A stretch of 64,000 nt of DNA, taken from the NCBI GenBank assembly GCA_003254905.1, contig QANU01001109.1:162551-226550 (forward strand), given 5' to 3'. Below the pieces are notes generated by a model. It worked only from the letters and a program-made list of their open reading frames with translations, was not told the DNA's origin and did no database searches. Both the position numbers and the translations under genes were made by a program. Below, piece after piece: positions 12,270 to 22,724 of the stretch. The DNA is from Nissolia schottii. Its lineage: Eukaryota > Streptophyta > Magnoliopsida > Fabales > Fabaceae. Positions within the stretch are counted from its first letter, which is position 1, and each line of letters begins with the position of its first letter.

Positions 12270-13585
12270 GGCCATCTCCATGTGTGTGTATGTAAACCAA
12301 ATCCAACACCCAAGATAAGATTATTCCTTTTCTGTTAGCTAAGTCATGGACAAAATTATGCTTTAGTTAAAAGCCTTGTGATTTCCAACAGTATCATGGA
12401 TCCAACCCTGCTGCTAATGGTGGAATGATCACGTGTATATATGATGTGAGTTTGTGGCTCTAGGACAAATTCTTTTCATTTAATTAATACCATATGAAAT
12501 TAGACTGGAATAATTCGATGAAGAAAAATTAAATTATACTAAAATGTATAGGACTTTAGTGGTTAATTAGCGGCGTTTTTGAGGCATCATTTGGGTGCAA
12601 TACATGCATAACCATTACGGTTGGGACACTTGCACCCAAAAAATATTCCACTCTTTCATACATTTCCCTGGGAGGAAAGCTTGTGTTCTGTGGGTCCAGT
12701 TTCCATACTTCTTTCTACCTTCTCAATTTACTTTTATATACCTGTCACTTGTGTCATCAGCCACCAACCATTTATACGTGTTTTTGGTGGTTCATCCATA
12801 ACAGAATGAGGGTGGATTGAAAAAGAATGAAACAAAGCTATCTTTTTTTTTATTATTATTATTATTATTTAAAAAGAAAACAAACTCAGTATTTATTTTT
12901 TTCTTAGAGATTTAACTAATAAAGGAGCAAAATCAAATTACGAATCATTAGTATCAACCAAGATTGGTAGTTCATTTTTCTTATTTCACTTTAATTTTGA
13001 GGAATACAAAATTTAAAATGTTGAATCGCTTCTTACCACTCCAACCAACCATATGTTTTTAAGTTATTTTCAATTTAATATTCATGTAATATTTTGGAAT
13101 ATATATTATGGTATTCGTGAATATCATTATTGAAGCTATGTATTTATGATTAAATATTCTAGTTTATTAAGTCCGAAGTCACGCGCTTATGGTAAATTGA
13201 ATTCAAGATTGAAAGACAGACTCATTTCTTAGCTGTTGAGCTTTACCCAATTCGTCTCACTTCCACTTTGAATAAAAGCAATAAAAGGAGAGAGTCCAAT
13301 TTACCCAAAAACAAAATTAGAGGGCCCAAAAGGAACACTGTTGCTGGCAAGTTGAGACATGACTGATTGCACATTAACTATCATATCAAAAGGGAATCTA
13401 CATATGGGCTTTAGAGGCATGGCCTTTTTCACATAAAGGCTACAAGGTTGGATCAGTGTTTTGTTTTTCTGTTGCATTGGCCACTTATTGTTATGTTGAA
13501 ATATTCATTAGAAGAGGTGGTCATATGTTAGTTTTAGGTCCATTTTAAATATTTTCCACTGCTTAAGTAGAATGTAAATTTCCGT
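12270..13585. other. non-coding intergenic
   Basis: (ATT)n near 12851-12870. Overlapping frames at 12595-12809 lack family signal. Nothing else is supported. Confidence 0.5.
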
Positions 13586-13590
13586 TGCAG

Positions 13591-13672
13591 GCTACAGAAG
13601 AACCTGGATAATGCTAGAACCAGTTTACAAGTTATAATTGCTGATCTACAGTTCCTGAGGGACCAACCAGTA
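13591..13672 (+). pseudogene. prefoldin subunit 3 exon fragment
   Basis: Directly after a good 3' splice site (TTTCCGTTGCAG) the plus strand reads QKNLDNARTSLQVIIADLQ followed by FLRDQ. This matches the well-conserved C-terminal coiled-coil helix of prefoldin subunit 3 (VBP1), a chaperone subunit that hands nascent actin and tubulin to the cytosolic chaperonin. The match stops at FLRDQ and unrelated AT-rich repeat sequence follows. No other prefoldin exon is visible in the window. I infer an exon plus a little intron moved here by transposition or duplication. Confidence 0.7.
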
Positions 13673-13679
13673 GAAACTC

Positions 13680-14395
13680 TTATGTCATCATCCGGAGGTG
13701 GACAAGTGCCGAGCCGGACTACACTTTGACTTAAATAAGTTTGACTTACTTTTAAGTTATACATCACGAGCTTGGACCTATTATTTGCCATAAGCTTTTT
13801 TTTTAAAGGCTCGATCTAACTTTTTTAAAAGTTTGGTCAAATCCAAGAGCCTATTTATAGGTCTGCTTGAAACAAAGAAAAAAATAATTAGATATTATTT
13901 GTTATTGAAGTTATACATATGATATATTTAATTAAGCTATTAATAGAAAATACATGAAAAAATATTTTTTTTCCATCATTTAAGTTTAACGCGGCTAAAA
14001 TAAGCATTAAAGAAGACATTATACTAGTAACTAATAAAGAATACTACTCTACAAATATTGAAGTGATATAACAAGTGAATACAACTTAATATATATTATA
14101 CAAAGATGAGACGCTAGGTGCATAGATCAGACAAAGATAAAGAGATGAAAAGTTAAAAAAGTCAGCATGATTGTTTCTAAGGGAGTGAGAGAGATGAGAA
14201 GTAAAAATATTGTAATTATGATTAGATTATATTATAAGAAAATGATATAATTTTGTTTATTCAAGAATACAAAAGAAAATATTTTTCAAATAGGTCGGCT
14301 TGTTGGGCCTAATAGACATTTTTATTACCTATAACCTCACACATTTAGTTAGAAAGGTATTTTTAGAAGTTTTTGTCTAACTTGTTTATTAAAAA
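13680..14395. other. non-coding repeat-like AT-rich segment
   Basis: Contains GGCTTG/GGCTCG and AAGTTTG motifs suggesting an old non-autonomous transposon, but no end could be defined. No gene seen. Confidence 0.35.
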
Positions 14396-14399
14396 TCTG

Positions 14400-15215
14400 A
14401 TCACATCGGTACGCTGGAGCGCACAATAGGGGCTGCAGCGCGTTTCTGAAACCAAATTGGACCCTTGCGACAAGCCTTGCAACTTGGGCCATTAGAAATC
14501 TGCCATGGAACGTTGGGACCACCAGACCTCTTGTTGGTCAAGGAGATCATCAATTAATTTCTGCTTGAACTTTGTTGTACTCTTCCATAGTGCCATGTCA
14601 GCCTCTAACTTTTGAGCAATATCTTGTGAGTGCTTCAACCGACGTCGCAAATTAATGTCTAAGCGTTTCCTTTCCCCATATAATGATCTCTTCATGACAC
14701 TTCAAAGCCACTATTCTGTTCGCATTGAGGGTGCTTGACCCAAATCTCTTCAAACTGCAACTACTTATTACATCTCCAATTAGTTCCAGTATGATCCTTC
14801 ATTAGCAGGAGCAAAGGATTATGGTCTGCAGAGAATCTTGGGAGGTGGAAAACTTAACTTCAGCATATATATATATATGGGAATATGGTAGTCCAAGTTG
14901 GTGTTGCTACAGCTCTATCCAATCGGGCATGGATGTTACAACCATCATCATCCTGTTTATTTGACCATGTAAAGAGATCATTACCAGAATAGCCCAAATT
15001 GAATAAGTCACGGACATCGAGGGGATCACGGAAAGAAAATATATATATATATATNATATCTGATTTGAATTAGTAAGGTTTTCACCCATCTTCTCATATA
15101 ACTCACGCCTCTTCTCTTTATTTTCTTGTTCTAGGAAATCATAGATGCCCATGATATGAACCTACACTGGTTTTGGTTGTCACCACATATCACCTGTGCA
15201 TCAATATGGTTGACG
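14400..15215 (-). pseudogene. LINE (L1-type) retrotransposon fragment: endonuclease to linker
   Basis: On the minus strand the order is that of a plant L1-type ORF2. First comes GIYDFLEQENKEKRRELYEK (15085-15150), then the endonuclease motif LFTWSNKQDDDGCNIHARLD (about 14900-14990), then FEEIWVKHPQC (about 14715-14755), then LLDQQEVWWSQRS (about 14500-14550), the segment just ahead of reverse transcriptase. Several frame breaks and an internal (AT)n tract with an N at 15055 interrupt it. Reverse transcriptase is absent. It abuts the left edge of WRKY first-exon block A. Confidence 0.75.
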
Positions 15216-15863
15216 TCCTGTAGCAATCATATGCACTTACATTAGGAGTAATGTTGTATAAGTAGAATGACATAGATAAAATTTTAGACAAAAATCATTG
15301 CATGGTTATTGGATGAAATATAGTGGTAGTAATTATTTATTACCAATCTAATTATCAACGTCATTTTGACAAAACTTCAAATCCCTAAACTATATCATTT
15401 CCTTAGTTTTTCTCTTTCTATCTTTCTTAACCATTAGTTTAGTAATAGTGTTGTGCATAGAAATTATTTTAGATTTGTTGATCTTATTTCTAATATAAAT
15501 TATTTAAGCGGTTTACTCCGATGCTCATAAACTTTAAAGGTATTAATACCATAACATCTAAGATTTTGTCAAGTGTCTCATTAATTCAAATTATTTATTG
15601 TTTTCAATTTATGATTGAATCACAACCATTCAAATACAATAAACTAGGTATCGGTACCTTCTACCAGAGGTGAGAGAATGTTAATTTTAAATTAGGTATA
15701 ATTAAGTCCAAATATGAAATTTAAATTAGGAAAGGTTTAATAGGATTTAGTAAAACCTCTAAACATTTAATTAATATAGATAAGTAATTAATTTCTTTGA
15801 GTTTTTGAGGCACAAAACAAGAGTTATCAAAAGAGAAATAAAAATAAAAAATTGAACAATGAG

Positions 15864-15960
15864 TAATAATATTTGTACTACTTTTATGGATATTTTTAAT
15901 GAGTCAACCTGAGATGTGTCAATTATAAAATGGTTCTAAAAATAATACAAATAATAATAT
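15864..15960. mobile_element. palindromic MITE in block A promoter
   Basis: TAATAATATTTGTACTACTT on the left is mirrored by AATAATACAAATAATAATAT on the right. The same element lies at the matching position in block B (17305-17400) and in the intact gene (23459-23557), so it was inserted before the triplication. Confidence 0.55.
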
Positions 15961-15995
15961 TGTTGAGCAATATGTGCCAAACTTTGTGTTGATAC

Positions 15996-16002
15996 TATAT
16001 AA
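15996..16002 (+). promoter_or_regulatory. TATA box of block A
   Basis: TATATAA lies 66 bases upstream of the block A start codon. Block B keeps it at 17438-17444. The intact gene has TACATAA at the matching place. Confidence 0.5.
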
Positions 16003-16067
16003 GACAAAGATGGAACTCATTATAAAAATTAGAGAAGGGGAGGGGGAAAAACTCCCCAATCCAACCC

Positions 16068-16702
16068 ATGAATAACTCATCGTCATCCAACCCCATCACC
16101 ATCATGCCTTTTCCTGATGAGATTTGTAGCGCAAACAACACCACCAACAGTAACGATAATAACTGTGATGCCATGTTCACCATCTTTGACATCCTACATT
16201 TTGGGTACGCAAACTTAACGGCCATCAACTTAGGTCCCTCGATGAATATGGATGGCAGCACCCATGTGCCATCACCCCTAACAACCCTCAATCTTCCTGA
16301 ATCTTCTAATGTGTTGGATGCTACTACTATGTCATCGATGTTGCCGGTCAACATCTGTGTTCCAAAATCTTCTCAAGTCTTGGATGCGACTAGTGTGTCA
16401 CCCAAATCAACTTCAATTTCACCGTCCTCCAATGTACCCCTTGCTACCAACTATAACTCCACCACCAATCACCCTCTGTCATCGCCGCTATCGACGAACC
16501 TCTGTGTAGTGTCAGATTCTATTATTGGGTCACCCAATTCAATTTTAATTCCATTGTCCTCCAATGCGGTCACTTCCACCACCACCAATATCATTATCAG
16601 ACCACAAAGTGAAAATGCTAGAAATGGTGATGGTGGGAATGGAGTTGGAGATGGAAATGGAAACGGAAAAGGTGACCAAGATAGAGACAAAACTATAGAA
16701 AC
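16068..16702 (+). pseudogene. orphan WRKY first exon, copy A (open frame kept)
   Basis: This copy encodes 211 codons of the Ser/Thr/Asn-rich N-terminal region of the WRKY protein, from MNNSSSSNPITIMPF to RGDQ-type sequence and DKTIE, without a stop. It ends at a consensus splice donor (GAAAC|GTAAGT, GT at 16703). The exon is 635 bases and ends in phase 2, the same phase as the intact gene's exon 1, so splicing to the acceptor at 24869/24870 would keep frame (junction codon ACG, Thr). No WRKY domain exon lies within reach before 24870. It is either a dead duplicate or an alternative first exon; sequence alone cannot decide. Confidence 0.7.
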
Positions 16703-16872
16703 GTAAGTAAAAATAATTGCCAAAAGACTTAGAACATATTATGATATTAAGGTAATAAAAATCTAGATTTTTTTTTGGTAAGAGGGCTAAAGAAGGTATG
16801 TTTTATATGGGCTCTTGTTAACAAATTGACCCAATGCTTAAGCCTAAAAAAATGTAAATAAATGTTCATTTT

Positions 16873-18289
16873 AAGGGGTTTACTCCGATGCTCATAAATT
16901 TTAAGGGTATTAATACCATAATATCTAAGAATTTGCCAAGTGCCTCATTAACTCAATTATTTATTATTTTAAATTTATGATTGAATCACAATCATTCAAA
17001 TACAATGAGGTATCGGTACCTTCATAAAAACTTGGGTACCAAAGAAAGAACCGTTATGTAAATTTTATTTTTTGCATTTTGAAATAACAGAGGTGAGAGA
17101 ATGTTAATTTTAAATTAGGTAAAACTTAGCATGGTCAAGTGAAATAAGTCCAAATATGAAATTTAAATTAGGAAAGATTTAATAGGATTTAGTAAAACCT
17201 CTAAACATTTAATTAATATAGATAAGTAATTAATTTCTTTGAGTTTTTGAGGCACAAAACAAGAGTTATCAAAAGAGAAATAAAAATAAAAAATTGAACA
17301 ATGAGTAATAATATTTGTACTACTTTTATGGATATTTTTAATGAGTCGACCCGAGATGTGTCAATTATAAAATGTTTCTAAAAATAATACAAATAATAAT
17401 GTTGTTGAGCAATATGTGCCAAACTTTGTGTTGATACTATATAAGACAAAGATGGAACTCATTATAAAAATTAGAGAAGGGGAGGGGGGAAAACTCCCCA
17501 ACCCAACCCATGAATAACTCATCGTCATCCAGCCCCTTCACCATCATGCCTTTTCCTGGTGAGATTCGTAGCGCAAACAACACCACCAATAGTAACGATA
17601 ATAATTGTGATCCCATGTTCACCATATTTGACATCCTACATTTTGGGTACGCAAACTTAACGGCTATCAACTTAGGTCCCTCGATGAATATGGATGGCAG
17701 CACCCATGTGCCATCACCCTTAACAACCCTCAGTCTTCCTGAATCTTCTAATGTATTGGATGCTACTACTATGTCGTCGATGTTGCCGGTCAACATCTGT
17801 GTTCCAAAATCTTCTCAAGTCTTGGATGCGACTAGTGTGTCACACAAATCAACTTCAATTTCACCGTCCTCCAATGTACCCCTTGCTACCAACTATAACA
17901 CCACCACCAATTACCCTCTGTCATCGCCGCTATCGACGAACCTCTGTGTAGTGTCAGATTCTATTATTGGGTCACCCAATTCAATTTTAATTCCATTGTC
18001 CTCCAATGTGGTCACTGCCACCACAGAGTGAAAATGCTAGAAATGGTGATGGTGGGAATGGAGTTGGAGATGGAAATGGAAACGGAAGAGGTGACCAAGA
18101 TAGAGACAAAACTATAGAAATCTAAGTAAAAGTAATTGTAAAGACTTGGAACATATTATGATATTAAGGTAATAAAAATTTAGATTTTTTTTTGTAAGAG
18201 GGCTAAAGAAAGTTTGTTTTATATGGGCTCTTTTTAACAAATTGACCCAATGCATAAGCCTAAAAAAATGTAAATAAATGTTCATTTTA
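16873..18289 (+). repeat. WRKY promoter/exon-1 duplication, block B (tandem with A)
   Basis: It follows block A directly. A and B start codons are 1442 bases apart. The junction (TTCATTTTAAG|GGGTTTACTCC) joins the end of one unit to the start of the next with a shared TTTAAG-like microhomology, as expected for unequal exchange. B keeps segments that A has lost, so it is not derived from the present A sequence. Confidence 0.85.
17510..18121 (+). pseudogene. orphan WRKY first exon, copy B (broken)
   Basis: This copy is very close to A at both DNA and protein level over 165 codons. A deletion of about 23 bases near 18024 removes the codons before SENARNGDG, shifts the frame and brings in a stop at 18029-18031. 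The splice donor is also lost: the sequence reads GAAAT|CTAAGT where A and the intact gene have GTAAGT. With both frame and donor broken it cannot give a WRKY N-terminus. Confidence 0.8.
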
Positions 18290-18990
18290 CAGCTCATTCA
18301 TGCTAAACACATTGAATCTTTGCTTTTAGGACAAAAAATAAGTTTTTAAGGCTTTTATCGCTTTAAAACATAAAGCAAATCGATTCTACTTTACTTCGCT
18401 TTAAGGTAACATTTAAAGCATTTTTAGATATCAAAATCGTAAAAGTTTTTGCTTTTAAGCTTTGCAATGAGCTAACTTTTAACTAACTTGATTTTTAAAC
18501 TTACTATTTAAGTTCTTTTCTGACACATAAAAAATGGAGCGGATCCTATCAAGTAAGTTTATTGTCGTGTGAGATTAAGTGTGATATTTTATCATTAATT
18601 GAGTATGTGAGACCTATATATGAGATAAGCAATAACAAAATTAATAGTGACAGATCAGACATGACCTCACATGACAAGAAACTCACTTAAGAGGATCCAT
18701 TCTCTAAAACAAAAACTTACTATTTAAGTCAAATTAGTTGTTACTCTTTTCCTTCTATATTGAATGTTAGTTTACTTTATTTAAATTTCAAAATTTTGAG
18801 TGGTTGATGGTTGATCCTACATTGCGCTAAGCGTTTGGAGCTGTGTTTGACTCCACCTGACGAATATAATGTCTGATATTAGCTTAAATGGACAAAAAAT
18901 TGTTTGACCATTCTATCTTTGTCCAAAATAAAAAGTTCAAAATTTGATACATCAAAAAGGAATGTTTATTTTTATAAGAATAATCAGGGC
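18290..18990. other. non-coding between block B and RNase H-like relic
   Basis: AT-rich. It contains an inverted pair around 18537-18560 and 18675-18705 (GGATCCTATCAAGTAAG and CTCACTTAAGAGGATCC), a small hairpin or MITE. Confidence 0.4.
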
Positions 18991-18994
18991 TCGA

Positions 18995-19394
18995 TGTATT
19001 AGGCAGGGTATGCCTAAATGTCTATAATAGCAAAGATTACAAATAGCATGAGGAGCTTCCTCAATCCAAACATGATCCAAAAAAAGTTGAGCAAGTTTTA
19101 CTAATTCATAAGCTACTCTGTTGCTTACTCTCCTAACATGACAAAAATATACAAGAGATGAAATTTCCTTTGAGAGCTAGGCACTCCATGCATGGTTTGA
19201 GCATCAAAATAAGTTAGGCCCGGTTGGTTCTTCTTCAAAGTGTTAATCACCTCAACATAGTCTGATTGAGCATCTATATGTCGCAAACACAGATCAAATG
19301 CAAAACACAAGCCAAAACTCAGGCTTAGAGATTCTCCCGTCACCAATTTAGAGGCCACAACTACGATGCTACCTTCACCATCTATAAAAATCAC
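18995..19394 (-). pseudogene. RNase H-like (RVT_3-type) domain relic
   Basis: The minus strand gives an 89-codon frame with LRHIDAQSDYVEVINTLKKN and LTYFDAQ, the middle of a plant RNase H-like domain (acidic D in the QSD motif). After a frameshift near 19127 it continues as VSNRVAYELVKLAQLFLDHV and then IEEAPHAICNL, the usual C-terminus of this domain family. Such domains end many plant LINEs and also occur as stand-alone gene fragments. The frame break and the missing N-terminus mark it as decayed. Confidence 0.65.
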
Positions 19395-19924
19395 CCCCCA
19401 AAGTGTGTTGCATCTATATGTGTTGACCTTATATGGCAGGTCAGTGGGAGTTCTCCACCCTCTGTGATCATCAGGGCATTCATTTCTCAGGCTTCAGGTT
19501 TCTTAGTGGGAGTTTGCATCTAGTAGCTATCCAAGGAGGATAAAGCCTTTTCCAAGACTACCTCGATCTCATGAGTCTTCGACTTATTCTCAAAGCAAAG
19601 CAAGTTTCAAGACAACAAAATGCCATAGACAACAACAACAACAAAAAACTTCCCTTGTTACATCTTCCCCTAACTAACTTGTGCCAGCACTGTGGATATA
19701 TAAAAGTGAGCATGAAACCCATCTAGACCTGGGTCTTTATTTGTGTGCATTATGTTTCAGCACTTGACACACTTGTTCTCTGAAAAAAGATCTCTTGAAA
19801 GGTACTCGACCGTATATAGTTGCAGTAATTCTACCTTTAACAGCTTAATTTTGTTGCATCTTCAACATATATATGCATTGGCTTCTCTATGCTTCAACCA
19901 AGGAAGATTGTTGTGTGTCTTGTT

Positions 19925-20130
19925 GTAGGAAGCCATAGATGCCCGTGAACCTCCACTGGTTTTGGTTGCCACCGCATATGATCAGCCGTGCATATCAATA
20001 TAGTTGAGGGACCAAGTCTCTTCAAAGTCAACTTCCACGCACTTCCTTATTCCAAAAACAAGCCCTCTTTCCTGCCCTTTTCTATATATGCAATTCGCTT
20101 GGACAATGTTAGGAATAATCGATGGAATGG
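19925..20130 (-). pseudogene. second LINE fragment (endonuclease N-terminal part)
   Basis: The minus strand reads CGGNQNQWRFTGIYGFLQQ, the start of the L1-type endonuclease. It is nearly the same segment as 15130-15215 (GGTTTTGGTTGNCACC shared on the plus strand). It may belong with the RNase H-like relic at 18995-19394 as an internally deleted LINE, since both face the same way in the right order. Confidence 0.6.
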
Positions 20131-22720
20131 ATGGGAAACTCTACACACACGTCGATCACGGCACGATCGAGGACTTTGGAGTCTGTCTTTGTTCCATTAC
20201 AAAACAATCTTAAGTGAAATTTTGATGGACGGGAAAGTTCCAACCAAACCCAATGGTACTGCACGAGTGTTAATCTCGACTTTAAATAATAATGTATGCT
20301 TACTTATTACTCTTTTCGTTATATATCAAATACAACAAATTTCATTTATTTAAATTTCAAATGTAGTTAACACATCTCGGCGATATCATGCATGTTTAAT
20401 AATAGAAGAGATTATTTTTGGGTCAAATTTTGATATATAAGATATCTTATGTCAAACTATATTTCTATGCATTTGTTAATGCTTTATTCCTATGTCAAAC
20501 AAATCATTCCGAAGAAAACACGTCTCAAAGGTTGTGAATGCTTTAATCCTATGCCATTGAGAATGAGAATATTATGTGAAAAAGATTAAGTTATCCCCAA
20601 TTTTATTTTAAAAAATAAAATAAGAATAATAATATAATTAAACTTGTTCAGGTTATTTTAATAATTATCATACATATTCCTAAAAATGTGAATTACCAAC
20701 CAAACATGTTTATAATTTATTTATATGAATCTAAAAATATATTCCTAAAACTTTTAGTTGTGAAACAAACAAATTTTTTAAGATACCCAAAAATGACAAT
20801 TTTAGATATTGCATTCCTAAAAATGTGATTACTAAAAATGTTATTTCAAAACTTAAACAAATGTCTCATACAATTAATCCTATCTTTACCATGTTTATTC
20901 ATATTTTAAAGTTGTCAACTCTCAGCATTAAATGCTCATTACGTTTAACATTAACTACTCATTTAAAAGAATTTAAATTAATTTGATTTATTATTATTTA
21001 TATAAAATAATATACTTTTTTGAGTTTGTCTAAATATACTGATTTTGAATTACTCTTAAATTAAAAATATATTTTTACAGTCAATTTAAATATATTTTGG
21101 TACAAATAATCATCATGATATGTAATTACAATTTAATGGTTAAATAAAAAAAATTATAGTCTATAAAAGTAGTGAACGTATAAGTGTACCCAATCAAACA
21201 GTAGTGTCAACAAAACTCTCCTCTCCTTATATATTTATTCAATTTTTTTGCAATTCAACACTGCATTTATGGTAGAAAGAGAATACTCCCTCAACATGTT
21301 TACAAAATCAGATTAATTTTTTAGCACAATGTAAAAGAGTTTATACAAACATTTAATCATGTATTATTATATAAAAGATTTTTAAAATAGTTAGAATAAG
21401 ACCATTGTTTACCGTCATATTTTAATACATTAGCAAAAATAATAGACACTTGAGTTAATTAATGTAAAAATTAACTATTTTATTAATGTGTTAAAATATG
21501 ATTAAATATTTGTATATATTTTTACCCAGTCAATACATCATAATTAAACTCTATTAATTATATATAAAAAAGTATTAATATGTGTTTCACTAGATATCTC
21601 ATATTAAGCCTAAATAGTATCATGTTATTATACTAGTATTACTTTTTAAATAGATGAAAACATTTTAACTGCTATGCAATGCATTCCAGCAACAGGGTAA
21701 AAGAAATCTGAAAATTGTTATCATATATTTTTTATTCATGGTATGCTGAAACATGTGTGCAGTGGAACTGAAGTCGTATGCATTAATTAAGAAGATGGTA
21801 CATTGAACAATCAACTCATGAAACGGAGAAGCTAATTAGAAGGGCTTGAGCGTTTTTTTCACAGTGCACATATTTAGTGCAACAACGTTGTTAAAATTAA
21901 TATCTTACTTCCGATTGGAAGGACAAAATAAAATTATGAAATGTGAAATCAAAATACGATTTAAATTATAAAATCGATCAATTCAATTGATAACAATAGA
22001 ATCGGTGGCCTCTTTAAAATTATAAAATCGTAAGATTTAGATCAACATCTTAACAATCTTAATTACAGGGCATCCATTACATGCTAACCCAATTTACCGG
22101 CCAAATCACCGCTTCTAGAAGCAGTGGGCCCCATAGAGATATCACCAACCACCTTATTACATAGTCATAAAGCAACAAGATAATTATACTTTTTAATAAA
22201 TAAAAAATATTTTAAATAATAATATGAATTTTATTTGTAACTTAAACTGAAATGTCAGTTTATCATTGACTAGAACACAAACAATGTTAATATTTTATGT
22301 ATACAATAATTTTTTTCTCCTTTGTTCCAATGGATGCTGTTCGTTCCAATGTTGCGAAACCTCCCCATTTTATGTGTACCTATTTTCTAAATTCCCAACC
22401 CAATCAAAGGTTCTTCCTTTCACACAATAAATAATAATAATAATAATAGAAATATTATTTTAATATTATATTTTAAAATCATATATTAACATATCTTTTT
22501 ATATAAATAAAACTTAATTTTAAAGTATTATTAACATGAGTTATTTTCTAGCTACATTCTTTCAATTATATATTTATTATATATACTATTAAGAAAAGGG
22601 TGTTTTGACTTTTATAATTATTTTAAAATTCATACGTATAATAATATATGATTTGATACCAATATTATACATTGACATTATATCAAGAATAAATTTATCT
22701 CTCATTTCACGACACAATAA
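20130..22720. other. AT-rich intergenic
   Basis: About 2.6 kb with no gene that I can support. (AAT)n at about 22427-22449. Short frames near 19988-20353 are not credible genes. Confidence 0.5.
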
Positions 22721-22724
22721 CCGT

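Larger units (their letters stand above)
15215..16872 (+). repeat. WRKY promoter/exon-1 duplication, block A
   Basis: This block is homologous to 22725-24290, the promoter and first exon of the complete WRKY gene. From 15506 it is also homologous to block B. Compared with B and C it lacks about 50 bases near 15665 and about 20 bases near 15705. Homology to the intact gene stops roughly 15 bases into the first intron. Beyond that A and B share about 165 bases not found at the intact gene. Confidence 0.85.
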
